DNA from: Alsobacter metallidurans
GTDB taxonomy: Bacteria; Pseudomonadota; Alphaproteobacteria; Rhizobiales; Beijerinckiaceae
Direction: 5' to 3'
NCBI RefSeq assembly: GCF_014636935.1
Contig: NZ_BMES01000001.1
Coordinates: forward strand, 909,383-973,382
DNA length: 64,000 nucleotides
Shown: positions 53,054 to 62,695 of the stretch, one piece after another
Numbering within the stretch: position 1 is the first letter of the stretch
Layout of the letters: each line of letters opens with the position of its first letter
Position numbers and translations under genes: made by a program
The notes under the pieces: generated by a model
Told to the model about the DNA's origin: nothing
Databases searched by the model: none
Seen by the model: only the letters and a program-made list of their open reading frames with translations

Positions 53054-54595
53054 ATGGATCTTTTCGCCAATCTCGCGCTCGGCTTCTCGACCGTCCTGAA
53101 GCTCGTCGACGTCAACGTCCCGCTGCTCGGCGTCATGCCGCTGCCGGTCAACATCCTGCTGTGCTTCATAGGCTGCCTGATCGGCACGCTGATCGGCGTG
53201 CTGCCCGGCGTGGGCCCGATCGCCACCATCGCCATTCTGCTGCCGATCACCTTCGGGCTGGACCCGACGGGCGCGCTGATCATGCTCGCCGGCATCTACT
53301 ACGGCGCGCAATATGGCGGCTCCACCACGGCCATCCTGGTGAACATCCCCGGTGAGGCCACCTCGGTGGTCACCACGCTGGACGGCCACCAGATGGCGAA
53401 GCAAGGCCGCGCCGGCGTGGCGCTCGGCATCGCGGCGCTGGGCTCGTTCTTCGCCGGTTGCGTCGCCACGCTGGTGATCGCCGCGCTCGGTTTGCCGCTC
53501 ACCAAGCTCGCGCTGCTGTTCGGCCCCGCCGAGTATTTCTCGCTCATGGTGATGGGCCTCGTTTTCGCGGTCGTGCTGGCGCGCGGCTCGGTCGTCAAGG
53601 CGCTAGCGATGATCGTGCTCGGCCTGCTTCTGTCCACGGTCGGCACCGATCTCGAGTCCGGCCAGGAACGTCTCACCATGGGGCTGCAGGACCTGTCGGA
53701 CGGCGTCGACTTTGCGGTTCTGGCCATGGGCCTGTTCGGCTTCGCCGAGATCCTGCGCAACATCGAGAGCCCCGAAACCCGCGACGTCGTGAGGGGCTCG
53801 ATCGGCCGGCTGCTGCCCAGCATGGCGGATCTGAAGCAGTCCTTCTGGCCCGTGGTGCGCGGCACAGGGCTCGGCGCGATCTTGGGAATCCTGCCCGGCA
53901 ACGGAGCGGTGTTGGGGCCCTTCGCGTCGTACACGTTGGAAAAAAAGATCGCCAAAGACCCGCGCCGCTTCGGCCGCGGGGCCATCGAGGGTGTGGCGGG
54001 GCCGGAATCGGCCAACAACGCCGGCGCGCAGACCGCCTTCATCCCGCTGCTGACGCTCGGCATCCCGCCCAACGCCGTGATGGCCCTCATGGTCGGCGCC
54101 ATGACGATCCACGGCATCATCCCCGGCCCGCAGGTGATGACCAAGAACCCCAACCTGTTCTGGGGCATGGTCGTCTCGATGTGGATCGGCAACCTGATGC
54201 TGCTGATCATCAACCTGCCGCTGGTCGGGCTGTGGGTGAAGCTCCTGAAGGTGCCTTACCGGCTGATGTTCCCGGCCATCCTGATCTTCTGCTGCATTGG
54301 CATCTACTCCATCAACAACAACCCGTCGGACGTGCTGTTCACGGCCTTCTTCGGCCTGATCGGCTACGTGCTGATCAAGTTCAGCTTCGAGCCCGCGCCG
54401 CTGCTGCTCGGCTTCGTGCTCGGCAAGTTGATGGAGGAGAAGCTGCGGCAGGCGCTGATCCTGTCGCGCGGCAGCTTCTCGACATTCATTGAGCGCCCGG
54501 TTTCGGCGGGGTTGCTGGTCGTCGCCGCCATCATGCTCGTGCTGGCGCTGCTGCCGTCCATCCAGAAGAGCCGCGACGAGGTGTTTACCGAGTGA
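53054..54595 (+). CDS. tctA: Tripartite tricarboxylate transporter TctA
   Basis: A 513-residue large permease with about 11-12 helices. CFIGCLIGTLIGVLPGVGPIATIAILLP, YYGAQYGGSTTAILVNIPGEATSVVTTLDGHQMAKQG and the repeat GILPGNGAVLGPFASYTLEKKI are TctA signatures. It carries the carboxylate across the inner membrane by ion coupling. Confidence 0.95.
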   Translation: MDLFANLALGFSTVLKLVDVNVPLLGVMPLPVNILLCFIGCLIGTLIGVLPGVGPIATIAILLPITFGLDPTGALIMLAGIYYGAQYGGSTTAILVNIPGEATSVVTTLDGHQMAKQGRAGVALGIAALGSFFAGCVATLVIAALGLPLTKLALLFGPAEYFSLMVMGLVFAVVLARGSVVKALAMIVLGLLLSTVGTDLESGQERLTMGLQDLSDGVDFAVLAMGLFGFAEILRNIESPETRDVVRGSIGRLLPSMADLKQSFWPVVRGTGLGAILGILPGNGAVLGPFASYTLEKKIAKDPRRFGRGAIEGVAGPESANNAGAQTAFIPLLTLGIPPNAVMALMVGAMTIHGIIPGPQVMTKNPNLFWGMVVSMWIGNLMLLIINLPLVGLWVKLLKVPYRLMFPAILIFCCIGIYSINNNPSDVLFTAFFGLIGYVLIKFSFEPAPLLLGFVLGKLMEEKLRQALILSRGSFSTFIERPVSAGLLVVAAIMLVLALLPSIQKSRDEVFTE

Positions 54596-54677
54596 TCCGG
54601 GCTCCCGCGCCCGGCGCATCATCTGCAAACTGAATCGAGAGAGCGTCCGCAAGGGGCGCCGCAAGGAAGGGATCGTC

Positions 54678-55649
54678 ATGAAGAGACTGCTGATCGCCAC
54701 CGCCGCCCTGCTCGCCGCAACAGCGGCGGGCCACGCCCAGGCCTATCCGACCAAGCCGATCACCATGGTCGTGCCGTTCGCGGCCGGCGGACCCACCGAC
54801 ATCGTCGCCCGCATCGTCAGCGAGCACATGTCGCGTACGCTCGGCCAGCAGATCGTGGTCGAGAACGTCGCCGGCGCCGGCGGCACAACGGGCACGACGC
54901 GCACCGCCCAGGCGGCGCCGGATGGCTACAACATCATGATGGGGCACATGGGCACGCACGGCGCCGCTCCGGCCCTGTACCCGAACCTGAAATACGACCC
55001 CACCAAGGACTTCGAGACCGTCGGCATGGCGGCCGGAACGCCGATCCTGATCGTCGCCCGCAGGGACCTGCCGCCGAAGGACTTGAAGGAGTTCATGGCC
55101 TACGCCAAGCAGCAGAACGACAAGCTCAACGAGGCCCATGCGGGCGTCGGCTCCGTGTCGCACACCACCTGCGTGATGCTGAACGTGCAGCTCGGCATCA
55201 AGCCGACCGCCGTTCCCTACAAGGGCACCGGCCCGGCCCTCAACGATCTCGTCTCCGGCCAGGTCGACTTCATGTGCGACCAGATCGTCAACCTCGTGGA
55301 GCAGATCAAGGCGGGCTCCATCAAGGCCTACGCGGTCGCGACGCCCGAGCGTTCGCCGGCCTTGCCGGACGTGCCCACCACCAAGGAAGCCGGCATGCCC
55401 GAGTACCAGGTGAGCGCCTGGAACGCGATCTTCGCCCCCAAGGGCACGCCGGACGCCATCACGGCCAAGCTGAACGATGCGCTCGTGAAGGCCCTCACGG
55501 ACGAGACCACCAAGAAGCGCCTCCTCGACCTCGGCGGCGTGCTGCCGGATGAAAAGGGCCGCACCCGCGAAGCGCTCAAGACCTTCGTGGCCGCCGAAGT
55601 TGCCCGCTGGACGCCCGTGCTGAAGCAGGCCGGCGTCACGGCGAACTGA
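54678..55649 (+). CDS. tctC: Tripartite tricarboxylate transporter receptor TctC (Bug)
   Basis: A 323-residue periplasmic binding protein from ATG 54678 with AAGGAAGG upstream and a signal peptide ending GHAQA. YPTKPITMVVPFAAGGPTDIVARIV, VVENVAGAGGTTGT and VDFMCDQIVNLVEQIKAGSIKAYAV are Bug-family marks; the ligand is usually a carboxylate. Third gene of the TTT operon. A hairpin 100 bp after the stop probably terminates it. Confidence 0.93.
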   Translation: MKRLLIATAALLAATAAGHAQAYPTKPITMVVPFAAGGPTDIVARIVSEHMSRTLGQQIVVENVAGAGGTTGTTRTAQAAPDGYNIMMGHMGTHGAAPALYPNLKYDPTKDFETVGMAAGTPILIVARRDLPPKDLKEFMAYAKQQNDKLNEAHAGVGSVSHTTCVMLNVQLGIKPTAVPYKGTGPALNDLVSGQVDFMCDQIVNLVEQIKAGSIKAYAVATPERSPALPDVPTTKEAGMPEYQVSAWNAIFAPKGTPDAITAKLNDALVKALTDETTKKRLLDLGGVLPDEKGRTREALKTFVAAEVARWTPVLKQAGVTAN

Positions 55650-55748
55650 CGCCGCAGAATGGCGAGCTGCCGCAAGGCCGCCCCTGCCTTGAAGCAGGGA
55701 GTGGGCGGGCCTGAAGCGCCGCGACAGCATCACAACTGAAAGCAAAAA

Positions 55749-55773
55749 ACCCGGCTGGGGCATCCAGCCGGGT
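55749..55773. terminator. Bidirectional intrinsic terminator
   Basis: Stem ACCCGGCTGG and CCAGCCGGGT with a 5-nt loop, preceded by AAAAA and followed by TTGGTGTTT. The A-run makes it useful in both directions, fitting its place between the convergent tctC and oxidase-like genes. Confidence 0.85.
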
Positions 55774-55803
55774 TTGGTGTTTCCGGGGGGCTTCCGGAAA
55801 ATG

Positions 55804-56217
55804 TCAGACGCGGCCTGCGGCCAATTCCACACTCGGCGCCGCCGTGCGGCCGAAAGCGCTGCGGGCAAACAGCGCGAGGAAACACAGCACGCCCGCGAAG
55901 ATCATCAATGAACCCAGGATCGCGCCGAGCGGCTGGTCGCGAAACTGCGCGAAGGGCAGGCCGATCAGGAACACGGGCGTCCCCAGGGTGGCGAGCCAGA
56001 ACTGCACGGTCGCGAGCTTGCTCCGGCGCAGCTCCGGCCAGCAGCGGTGCACAATGCCGTAGAGCGCCATCGTGGCCCAGCCGAGCAGGTTGATGTGAGC
56101 GTGCAGGTGCGCATAGGCGAAGTTCTGGGCGACGCCCATGCCGATGCCGAGGCCCACGCCCAGCGTGGCGTAGATGAGCGCGCAACTGATGAAAATGAGG
56201 TCGATCTTGTTCGTCAT
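55804..56217 (-). CDS. Cytochrome-oxidase-I-like small membrane protein
   Basis: A 137-residue protein with four hydrophobic helices. The segment FAYAHLHAHINLLGWATMALYGIVHRCWPEL resembles the haem-ligating helix of haem-copper oxidase subunit I, and proteins of this size are usually annotated as short cytochrome-c-oxidase-like proteins. It is far too short for an oxidase; a haem-binding or sensor role is only possible. AGGAG precedes the ATG. It is followed at 56304 by the tetR gene on the same strand upstream. Confidence 0.7.
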   Translation of the reverse strand: MTNKIDLIFISCALIYATLGVGLGIGMGVAQNFAYAHLHAHINLLGWATMALYGIVHRCWPELRRSKLATVQFWLATLGTPVFLIGLPFAQFRDQPLGAILGSLMIFAGVLCFLALFARSAFGRTAAPSVELAAGRV

Positions 56218-56303
56218 GGGGGGCTCCTGTGGCGCGACGAGCCACGGAGATCTTCAAGCACGACCTGCGTCCCCGTCATGTGCGAGATCGCACAGGCAGG
56301 AGC

Positions 56304-56990
56304 CTAGCCCGCTTTGTGTGCACGCAGAAAGAGGTCCACCCCGGCAGTCACAACCGTTTCGACACGCTCGTCGAATTCGGCGTCCGACGGCTCGAGACCG
56401 AACAGGGCAGGGCGCACCAGCGAGGTCTGGTAAAGATCCAGCAACTGCGTCGCCGCCAGGCGAGTGTCCGCGATCACGAGTTCGCCCTGCGCGACCTTGC
56501 GATCGAGATAGGTCGCCATGGTCGAGATGGTGGTGGCGGGCCCGCGGGCGTAAAACGCGCGCCCGACCTCCGGCATCCGCTCCGCGATCGCGATCGCGGC
56601 CCGCATGGCGGCGACCGTCTTGGTCTTCAGGATGAATGTCACGAGTGCGCGACCAAAGGCGATCAGCGTCTCGCGCGTATCGCGGTCCGGATCCAGCGTC
56701 CCGAGGCGATCGAGATGGGTCCGACGCTCCTCGTCCATGATGGCGCAGAAGAGCTGCTCCTTGTTCTCGAAATAAACATAGAGCGTCCCCTTGGAAACGC
56801 CGGCCCGGCGCGCGATTTCGCCCATGCTGGCGCTGTCGAAGCCGCGCTCCAGAAACAGGGCGCGCGCGCCGTCGATGATCTGCCGCCGCTTGGCCGTATC
56901 GCCGGCCTCGGGCCGCGCAGGCGCGTCGCCGGCCTCGGACGGAAGGGCGGAGCGATCGATCAGGACGTCGGAACCAGGGCCTCGGCTCAT
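56304..56990 (-). CDS. TetR/AcrR family repressor
   Basis: A 228-residue regulator from ATG 56990; the longer frame to 57329 runs through the operator region and the start of the divergent gene. The N-terminal HTH is [44 protein letters not shown], standard TetR, followed by a helical ligand domain of the AefR-like type. It is divergent from an EmrAB-type efflux pair, with two palindromes in the 157-bp gap, so it almost certainly represses both itself and the pump. Confidence 0.92.
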   Translation of the reverse strand: MSRGPGSDVLIDRSALPSEAGDAPARPEAGDTAKRRQIIDGARALFLERGFDSASMGEIARRAGVSKGTLYVYFENKEQLFCAIMDEERRTHLDRLGTLDPDRDTRETLIAFGRALVTFILKTKTVAAMRAAIAIAERMPEVGRAFYARGPATTISTMATYLDRKVAQGELVIADTRLAATQLLDLYQTSLVRPALFGLEPSDAEFDERVETVVTAGVDLFLRAHKAG

Positions 56991-57012
56991 CGTGGGCGGC
57001 ATCTCCAAAAAA

Positions 57013-57031
57013 TGACCGAACGGTTCGGTCA
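57013..57031. promoter_or_regulatory. TetR operator 1
   Basis: TGACCGAAC, central G, GTTCGGTCA: a perfect 19-bp palindrome, 22 bp before the tetR start. Matches the size expected of a TetR-family operator. Confidence 0.8.
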
Positions 57032-57076
57032 GCCCTTGATATCGGCGACGAAGACCCATATTGCAAGGGAGAAATG

Positions 57077-57091
57077 ACCGAACCGTTCGGT
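57077..57091. promoter_or_regulatory. TetR operator 2
   Basis: ACCGAAC, central C, GTTCGGT: the 15-bp core of operator 1 repeated 62 bp away, 57 bp before the emrA start. The pair suggests separate control of the two divergent promoters. Confidence 0.75.
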
Positions 57092-57147
57092 TCGATGAAG
57101 ACGGTCTTAAGGAAGCGGGTTGTAAGACGACCCGAGGAGAACTCGTG

Positions 57148-58392
57148 ATGGCAGAAGCGACTGGCGTGCCCCCCGTCCAGACCCGCACCCCCGAAACGCC
57201 GGTCGGCGTTGGGGATGAGCCGCGCGTGGGCGGTTCGCTCGTGAGCCAGCAGGGTGGCCCTGCCGCCTCGCGCGGGCTTGAAGGGCAGATCATTCCGCCG
57301 AAGCGGTCCAAAAAGAAGTTCATTCTCACGGCCGTGCTGCTGGCCGCTCTCGGGGGCGGCGGCTGGTTCGGCTATGGCTGGTGGACGCATGGCCGGTTCG
57401 TGGTGTCGACCGACGACGCCTATGTGCGCGCGGACGTCACCACGGTGGCGGCCAAGGTGGCCGGCTATGTGACGGCCGTGCCTTTCGCCAACAACGCCGC
57501 CGTGAAGGCCGGCGACGTCGTGGCGCGCATCGACGACGGCGACTACAAGCTTGCGGTGGCGGCGGCCCGAAACAAGGTCGAGACCCAGCAGAGCACGATC
57601 GAGCGCATCCAGAGGCAGGTCGAGGCCCAGACGGCCGCCCTCGGCCAGGCGCGCGCCCAGCAGACTTCGGCCGAGGCCGAGCAGGTCCGGGCCTCGGCCG
57701 ACTTCTCCCGCGCGCAGACGCTGGCGGCCACCGATTTCGGCTCCAAGCAGCGCCTCGACCAGACCCGCTCCGACCGCGACCGCGCCGTCGCCAACGTGGA
57801 ATCCGCCAAGGCGGCGCTCGCCAGCGCGGAGGCCAACATCGCGGTCACTCAGGCGCAGGCCCAGGAAGCCGTGCATGTGCTGGAGGAGTTGAAGACCGCG
57901 CTGGCCAAGTCCGAGCGCGACCTCTCCTTCACGGTCGTCACCGCGCCGGTGGACGGCGTCATCGGCAACCGCGCCGTCGAGGTCGGCAACTACGTGCAGC
58001 CCGGCGCGCGCCTCGCCGCCCTGGTGCCGCTCGGCTCCGTCTATGTGGAAGCCAACTTCAAGGAGACGCAGCTCGCCCGCATCCAGCCCGGCCAGAAGGT
58101 CGAGATCGAGGTCGATGCGCTGCCGGGCCGCAAGCTGGAGGGCCATGTGCTGAGCTTCGCGCCGGCGTCGGGCTCCATCTTCAGCCTGCTGCCGCCCGAG
58201 AACGCCACCGGCAACTTCACCAAGATCGTCCAGCGCGTGCCGGTGCGCATCGGCGTGCCGGAGGACGTCGCCCGCCAGGGCCTGCTCCGCCCCGGCCTGT
58301 CGGTGGTCGCCAACGTGTGGACCAAGCGCGATGGCGAAGGCCCGGTCTCGGCCGCCGCCGCCGAGCCGACCCGCAGCGCCAAGGCCGACTAA
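57148..58392 (+). CDS. EmrA-type membrane-fusion protein (HlyD family)
   Basis: A 414-residue adaptor from ATG 57148 with GAGGAG upstream. One N-terminal helix ([21 protein letters not shown]) follows a long Pro-rich cytoplasmic tail; then [25 protein letters not shown], a coiled coil, and [32 protein letters not shown], as in EmrA. It couples the MFS pump encoded 23 bp downstream to an outer-membrane channel. Under the divergent TetR repressor. Confidence 0.92.
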   Translation: MAEATGVPPVQTRTPETPVGVGDEPRVGGSLVSQQGGPAASRGLEGQIIPPKRSKKKFILTAVLLAALGGGGWFGYGWWTHGRFVVSTDDAYVRADVTTVAAKVAGYVTAVPFANNAAVKAGDVVARIDDGDYKLAVAAARNKVETQQSTIERIQRQVEAQTAALGQARAQQTSAEAEQVRASADFSRAQTLAATDFGSKQRLDQTRSDRDRAVANVESAKAALASAEANIAVTQAQAQEAVHVLEELKTALAKSERDLSFTVVTAPVDGVIGNRAVEVGNYVQPGARLAALVPLGSVYVEANFKETQLARIQPGQKVEIEVDALPGRKLEGHVLSFAPASGSIFSLLPPENATGNFTKIVQRVPVRIGVPEDVARQGLLRPGLSVVANVWTKRDGEGPVSAAAAEPTRSAKAD

Positions 58393-58415
58393 CGCCCTCG
58401 CGAGGAGCAGCTTCC

Positions 58416-60029
58416 ATGACGGATGCAACCGCGACCGGCAGTTCGGTTCCCGCGCCCGCGCGCCCTGCGGCCGCCGCGAACCCGGACCGCATCGATCCCA
58501 AGCGCCTCGTCGCATTCTTCGCGATGGTGTTCGGGATGTTCATGGCCATCCTGGACATCCAGATCGTCTCGGCCTCGCTGGCCGAGATCCAGGCCGGCCT
58601 GTCGGCCTCCGCCGACGAGATCTCGTGGGTGCAGACCGCCTACCTGATCGCCGAAGTGATCATGATCCCGCTGTCGGGCTTCCTCGGCCGGGCGTTCTCG
58701 ACGCGCTACCTCTTCGCCGCCTCGGCGGCCGGGTTCACGCTGGCGAGCGCGCTGTGCGCCACCGCCACCAGCCTGGAGCAGATGATCGTCTACCGGGCGA
58801 TCCAGGGCTTCATCGGCGGCGGCATGATCCCGAGCGTGTTCGCGGCCGCGTTCACGATCTTCCCGCCCTCCAAGCGCAACGTCATCTCGCCGCTGATCGG
58901 CCTCGTCGCCACGCTCGCGCCGACGATCGGCCCGACGGTGGGCGGCTACCTCACCGAGCTGTTCTCCTGGCACTGGCTGTTTCTGGTGAACGTGATCCCG
59001 GGGATCATCGTGTCGGTCGCGACATACTCGCTGATCGACTTCGACAAGCCCGAGATGAGCCTGCTGGACCGGTTCGACTGGTGGGGCCTCGGCTTCATGG
59101 CGGCCTTTCTGGGCAGCCTCGAATACGTGCTGGAGGAAGGCCCCACCAAGGACTGGTTTCAGGAGCCGCTGATTCTCGCCTTCACGGTCGTGATGGTGTC
59201 GGCCGGCGTCGCATTCTTCTGGCGCGTGCTCACCGCCGAAGAACCCATCGTGGATCTCTATGCCTTCAAGGACCGCAACTTCGCGGGCGGGTCCGCCTTT
59301 TCGTTCGTGCTGGGCATCGGCCTTTACGGCCTCACCTATCTGTATCCGGTCTATCTCGGGCGCGTGCGCGGCTACTCGGCGCTGCAGATCGGCGAGACGA
59401 TGTTCGTCACCGGCCTCTGCATGTTCTTCACGGCCCCGATCGCTGGCCGGCTTTCCGGCAAGCTCGATCCCCGGCTGATGCTGTTCATGGGCCTGTGCGG
59501 CTTTGCGGGCGGCACCTGGATCGCGTCCGGCATCACCAAGGATTGGGATTTTTCAGAGCTGCTCTGGCCGCAGATCCTGCGCGGCTGCTCGCTGATGTTC
59601 TGCATGGTCCCCATCAACAACCTCGCGCTCGGCACCCTGCCGCCGGCGCGCCTGAAGAATGCGTCGGGCCTCTACAATCTCACCCGCAACCTCGGCGGCG
59701 CGGTGGGGCTGGCGATCATCAACACGGTGTTGAACGACCGCATGGACCTCCACCTCGCGCGTCTGCACGAGCAGGTGACGTGGAGCAGCAACAAGGCGCT
59801 CGAAACCCTGGCGGGCCTGCAGGGCGCGCTCTCCAGCCTTGGCTCTGACGCCGAGATGGCGGCGCTGAAGAAGCTGGCTCTGATCGTTCGCCGGGAGGCG
59901 CAGGTCATGGCCTTCGGCGACGCCTTCCTGCTGCTGACGGGGCTCTTCCTCGCCACCGCGATGCTCGTGATGGTGCTGCGCAAGCCGGCCCCGCCCAAGC
60001 CCGGCGCGGCGCCCGGCGGCGGTCACTAG
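58416..60029 (+). CDS. DHA2 (EmrB-type) MFS efflux pump
   Basis: A 537-residue, 14-helix drug:proton antiporter from ATG 58416 with GAGGAG upstream. LDIQIVSASLAEIQAGLSASADEISWVQTAYLIAEVIMIPLSGFLGR is the DHA2 start with motif D1-like features, and YRAIQGFIGGGMIPSVF and APTIGPTVGGYLTE follow. With the EmrA-like protein it exports hydrophobic toxic compounds. A frame open far upstream of this start is only an overlap with emrA. Confidence 0.94.
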   Translation: MTDATATGSSVPAPARPAAAANPDRIDPKRLVAFFAMVFGMFMAILDIQIVSASLAEIQAGLSASADEISWVQTAYLIAEVIMIPLSGFLGRAFSTRYLFAASAAGFTLASALCATATSLEQMIVYRAIQGFIGGGMIPSVFAAAFTIFPPSKRNVISPLIGLVATLAPTIGPTVGGYLTELFSWHWLFLVNVIPGIIVSVATYSLIDFDKPEMSLLDRFDWWGLGFMAAFLGSLEYVLEEGPTKDWFQEPLILAFTVVMVSAGVAFFWRVLTAEEPIVDLYAFKDRNFAGGSAFSFVLGIGLYGLTYLYPVYLGRVRGYSALQIGETMFVTGLCMFFTAPIAGRLSGKLDPRLMLFMGLCGFAGGTWIASGITKDWDFSELLWPQILRGCSLMFCMVPINNLALGTLPPARLKNASGLYNLTRNLGGAVGLAIINTVLNDRMDLHLARLHEQVTWSSNKALETLAGLQGALSSLGSDAEMAALKKLALIVRREAQVMAFGDAFLLLTGLFLATAMLVMVLRKPAPPKPGAAPGGGH

Positions 60030-60106
60030 GCGCCGATCCGCTCCGGGCGCCTCGCCGCACACGCCGCCGGAACTTGAATTCCAGCCATTCGCTGTTGCGG
60101 ACGCGA

Positions 60107-60469
60107 TTATGATCGCCCCGGTTCGCCGGCCGCGTTGCGCGACTGCAGAATGGTTTCGATGTTGGTTTCCGCCCATGCCGTCAGCGTGCGCACGACGGCG
60201 GCGAGCGTCATTCCGAATGGCGTAATGGAATAATGCACCATCACAGGTGATGTGATGCTGACGGTTCGCGCGATCACGCCGTCCCGTTCAAGTTCCCGAA
60301 GCACCTGTGTCAGGACTTTCTGGGAAACGCCGTCGAGGTTCTTGCGTATCTCGTTGAAGCGATACGGGCGCTCGCTCAGGAGGCCGAGGAGCAGCACGGT
60401 CCACTTGTCGGCAATGCGGTCAAGAACGATGCGAGTTGGGCAGTTTTTGTCGTAGGCGTTCCAGGCCAT
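60107..60469 (-). CDS. HxlR family transcriptional regulator
   Basis: A 120-residue winged-helix protein: CPTRIVLDRIADKWTVLLLGLLSERPYRFNEIRKNLDGVSQKVLTQVLRELERDGVIAR is the HxlR domain, with the conserved N-terminal Cys. Members often sense electrophiles such as aldehydes or quinones. It is divergent from the SnoaL-like gene, and a clear inverted repeat lies 16 bp before its start. Confidence 0.92.
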   Translation of the reverse strand: MAWNAYDKNCPTRIVLDRIADKWTVLLLGLLSERPYRFNEIRKNLDGVSQKVLTQVLRELERDGVIARTVSITSPVMVHYSITPFGMTLAAVVRTLTAWAETNIETILQSRNAAGEPGRS

Positions 60470-60484
60470 GATGTCGTCCTGAAC

Positions 60485-60504
60485 AGGTAACCTTCAGGTT
60501 ACCT
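60485..60504. promoter_or_regulatory. Inverted repeat, probable HxlR operator
   Basis: AGGTAACC, spacer TTCA, GGTTACCT: perfect 8-bp arms just upstream of the HxlR start, so autorepression is likely; the SnoaL-like gene starts 160 bp to the right. Confidence 0.7.
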
Positions 60505-60663
60505 AGTGCTGTGGAAAATAGTCATTTGCTTATTTTTCGCGCCGGTGCAAGTAGGCATCGGCTTCTGAATTTGCATCATCTGGGCTGAATGAGCGTGTGT
60601 CTCGAATTGGTTTGGAAGATTACACCGGAAGCCTGCACTTAAGGTTGTATCTGGAGGGAATTC

Positions 60664-61440
60664 GTGACGGAGAATGCAAAAGAGCTCGTCGTAACCGCGA
60701 CAAGCCAGTTGTTTAGCCAGTTGAAACCTGATCTCGTCGACTTGTACTTCGGTCCGAGCTACATCCAGCACAACCCGGGGGTCGCGGATGGCGTGGAAGG
60801 CCTGAAAGGCCTTGTGCGCATTCTCGCAGGCGCCCAGGGCTTCTCGGTCACGACGCATCGTGTGATCGCCGAGAACGATCTCGTCGCCATGCACGTGACC
60901 TATCACGGGTTCGGGCCCGACCCGCTGGTCGCCTTCGACATCTTCCGGGTCGAGAACGGTCGCATCGTGGAGCATTGGGACGGCCTTGGACCCGAAACGC
61001 CACCCAACCCGTCCGGACGCCTCCAGACCGACGGCCCCACCGAGATCAAAGATCTCGACAAGACCGGGGCCAATCGCGCCCTCGTGACAGAGTTCGTGAC
61101 CGAGGTGCTGCTCGGCGGGCGCTTCGACCGCCTGACCTCTTTCATCAGCACCAAAACCTATCACCAGCACAACTCCGCGATCGCGGACGGATTGGATGGT
61201 CTCGGCGCCGCCATCGAGGCGCTCGGCAAACAGGGCGTCAAGATGGAGTACCACAAGCTCCACCGGGTCATTGCCGAGGGCAACTTCGTGCTCACCCAGT
61301 CGGAAGGCGCCTTCGGCGGAGAACCGACTGCTTACTACGACTTGTTCCGGGTCGAGGACGGCCTGATCGTCGAGCACTGGGACGTTATGCAGCCCATCGC
61401 GCCCGCCGCGCAGGCTCGGAACGGCAACGGTCTTTTCTGA
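60664..61440 (+). CDS. Tandem SnoaL-like (NTF2 fold) protein
   Basis: A 258-residue cytoplasmic protein from GTG 60664 with GGAGGG upstream. It has two SnoaL-like halves: the motif YIQHNPGVADGVEGLKGL near residue 36 is repeated as YHQHNSAIADGLDGLGAA near residue 163, and each half ends VENGRIVEHWDGL or VEDGLIVEHWDVM. NTF2-fold proteins of this type include isomerases, hydrolases and cyclases; no reaction can be named. Divergent from the HxlR regulator, which probably controls it. Confidence 0.88.
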   Translation: MTENAKELVVTATSQLFSQLKPDLVDLYFGPSYIQHNPGVADGVEGLKGLVRILAGAQGFSVTTHRVIAENDLVAMHVTYHGFGPDPLVAFDIFRVENGRIVEHWDGLGPETPPNPSGRLQTDGPTEIKDLDKTGANRALVTEFVTEVLLGGRFDRLTSFISTKTYHQHNSAIADGLDGLGAAIEALGKQGVKMEYHKLHRVIAEGNFVLTQSEGAFGGEPTAYYDLFRVEDGLIVEHWDVMQPIAPAAQARNGNGLF

Positions 61441-61536
61441 TCCCACAAGAAGCCAGGGCAGATTTCGCGTCTGCTCTGGCCGTTGCGCCGTCTCGCTATC
61501 TTCGGCGGGCCCTGGCACCGGGGCTGCAAGCGTCCG

Positions 61537-61995
61537 TCAGGCCGCGTCGCGCAGGTCGAAAGCCGTGGGATTGAGCCCCAGCGCATCGCAGATCCGCCCG
61601 GCCGCTCTCCGCTCCTCCGCGTCGAAGGCGCCGTCCGCCACCGCCACCGCGCAGCAGATCCGCATCAGCATGTCGGCGTGCTCGCGCCGGCCCTTCAGGC
61701 GGGCGATGGCGGCCAGCGCCTTCGTCTCGGCCCCGTCGTGGTCCGCCTCGAAGCGCGCCGTGGCCTCCTCGAAGGCGTGCGCGAGATCGGCGGGCCCAAA
61801 GCCGCGCAGCGCGTCGGCGCCCAGGATGAGCCCCAGCATTCGGCGCTCCTCGTCTGGCGTCACCCAGCCGTCCGCATAGGCGATGATCGCGCATCCGGCG
61901 ACCACGTTCTCGAACACCATCTCGGCGTCCGCGCCATTGAGGTCGTGCACATAGTCGCGCATCGCGGCCTGCAGGCTCTTGTGTCGTGTCGGCAT
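61537..61995 (-). CDS. TerB family protein
   Basis: A 152-residue helical protein with the TerB-like repeat of acidic helices: MVFENVVAGCAIIAYADGWVTPDEERRMLGLI and ADMLMRICCAVAVADGAFDAEERRAAGRICDALGL. TerB domains bind divalent metal through these DG/DE motifs. GGGGGAG precedes the ATG. It lies 22 bp downstream of the DUF4112 gene, so the two form an operon. Confidence 0.85.
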   Translation of the reverse strand: MPTRHKSLQAAMRDYVHDLNGADAEMVFENVVAGCAIIAYADGWVTPDEERRMLGLILGADALRGFGPADLAHAFEEATARFEADHDGAETKALAAIARLKGRREHADMLMRICCAVAVADGAFDAEERRAAGRICDALGLNPTAFDLRDAA

Positions 61996-62017
61996 GGAAG
62001 TCTCCCCCGATTTCGGA

Positions 62018-62422
62018 TCAGCGCGTCGCCGGGCGGCGACGCTCGGCCAGATGGCCGCGCAGCAGCGCCATGTTCTTGAGGTTCGCGCGGTAGAAGACGT
62101 CGCCGACCCAGCCCACGACCGGGATCGCGCTCAAGACCGCGTCGACACAGACGTGCCCGGCCATGCGGACCAGCATCGCCTTGGGCGCGCCGAGCCGGTG
62201 CGCCTCCCAGATCAGGTAGGCCGAGACGCCCTTGGCGGCGATGAGGCCCGCGCCGGGGATCAGGTTCAGCACCGCGTCCGCGCCGAACGTGATGCGGGTG
62301 CCGGGAATCCGCACGGCGCTGTCCAGCAGGCGTGCGATGGCGTCCAGCCGGCGCTCCGCATCAGCCACCGAGCTTCGCTCGTAGGACGGCTGATATACAC
62401 TGAGGGGAGATGTATATTGCAT
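62018..62422 (-). CDS. DUF4112 membrane protein
   Basis: A 134-residue protein matching DUF4112: RLDAIARLLDSAVRIPGTRITFGADAVLNLIPGAGLIAAKGVSAYLIWEA and VDAVLSAIPVVGWVGDVFYRANLKN. Two hydrophobic helices are likely membrane-spanning. Function unknown. The ATG at 62422 has TTGGGAG upstream. First gene of the DUF4112-TerB pair. Confidence 0.9.
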   Translation of the reverse strand: MQYTSPLSVYQPSYERSSVADAERRLDAIARLLDSAVRIPGTRITFGADAVLNLIPGAGLIAAKGVSAYLIWEAHRLGAPKAMLVRMAGHVCVDAVLSAIPVVGWVGDVFYRANLKNMALLRGHLAERRRPATR

Positions 62423-62695
62423 GAGAGACTCCCAAGAGCGCGACGTTCTTACACGTACGGCAGGTGGAAGAGTCCGACATCGTAGTCCCTTGCGAGACTA
62501 CCAGAGGGGCCCGGACCCCGATGTTACATCACGTGGGATGCCGTTGCACGGCTCACAAGGGATGCCGGCCGGAGGTGCTCGATTTATTTCGATACGCGCC
62601 GCCACATTGCGGTCAAATATACTACGTGTGATGCGGCAGTGGTTGTCGCGGCGCGCGATTGTCGCGGGCGTGCGTCAACCCGGGAGGGCATTACG

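Noticed and set aside
57381-58415. Long upstream extension of the EmrB frame
   Set aside because: It overlaps the EmrA gene in another frame; the DHA2 protein starts naturally at 58416 with a GAGGAG site.
60028-60052. AGGCGCC/GGCGCCT hairpin after the EmrB stop codon as a terminator
   Set aside because: Only 7-bp arms, an 11-nt loop and no T-run; in DNA this rich in GC such pairs are common.
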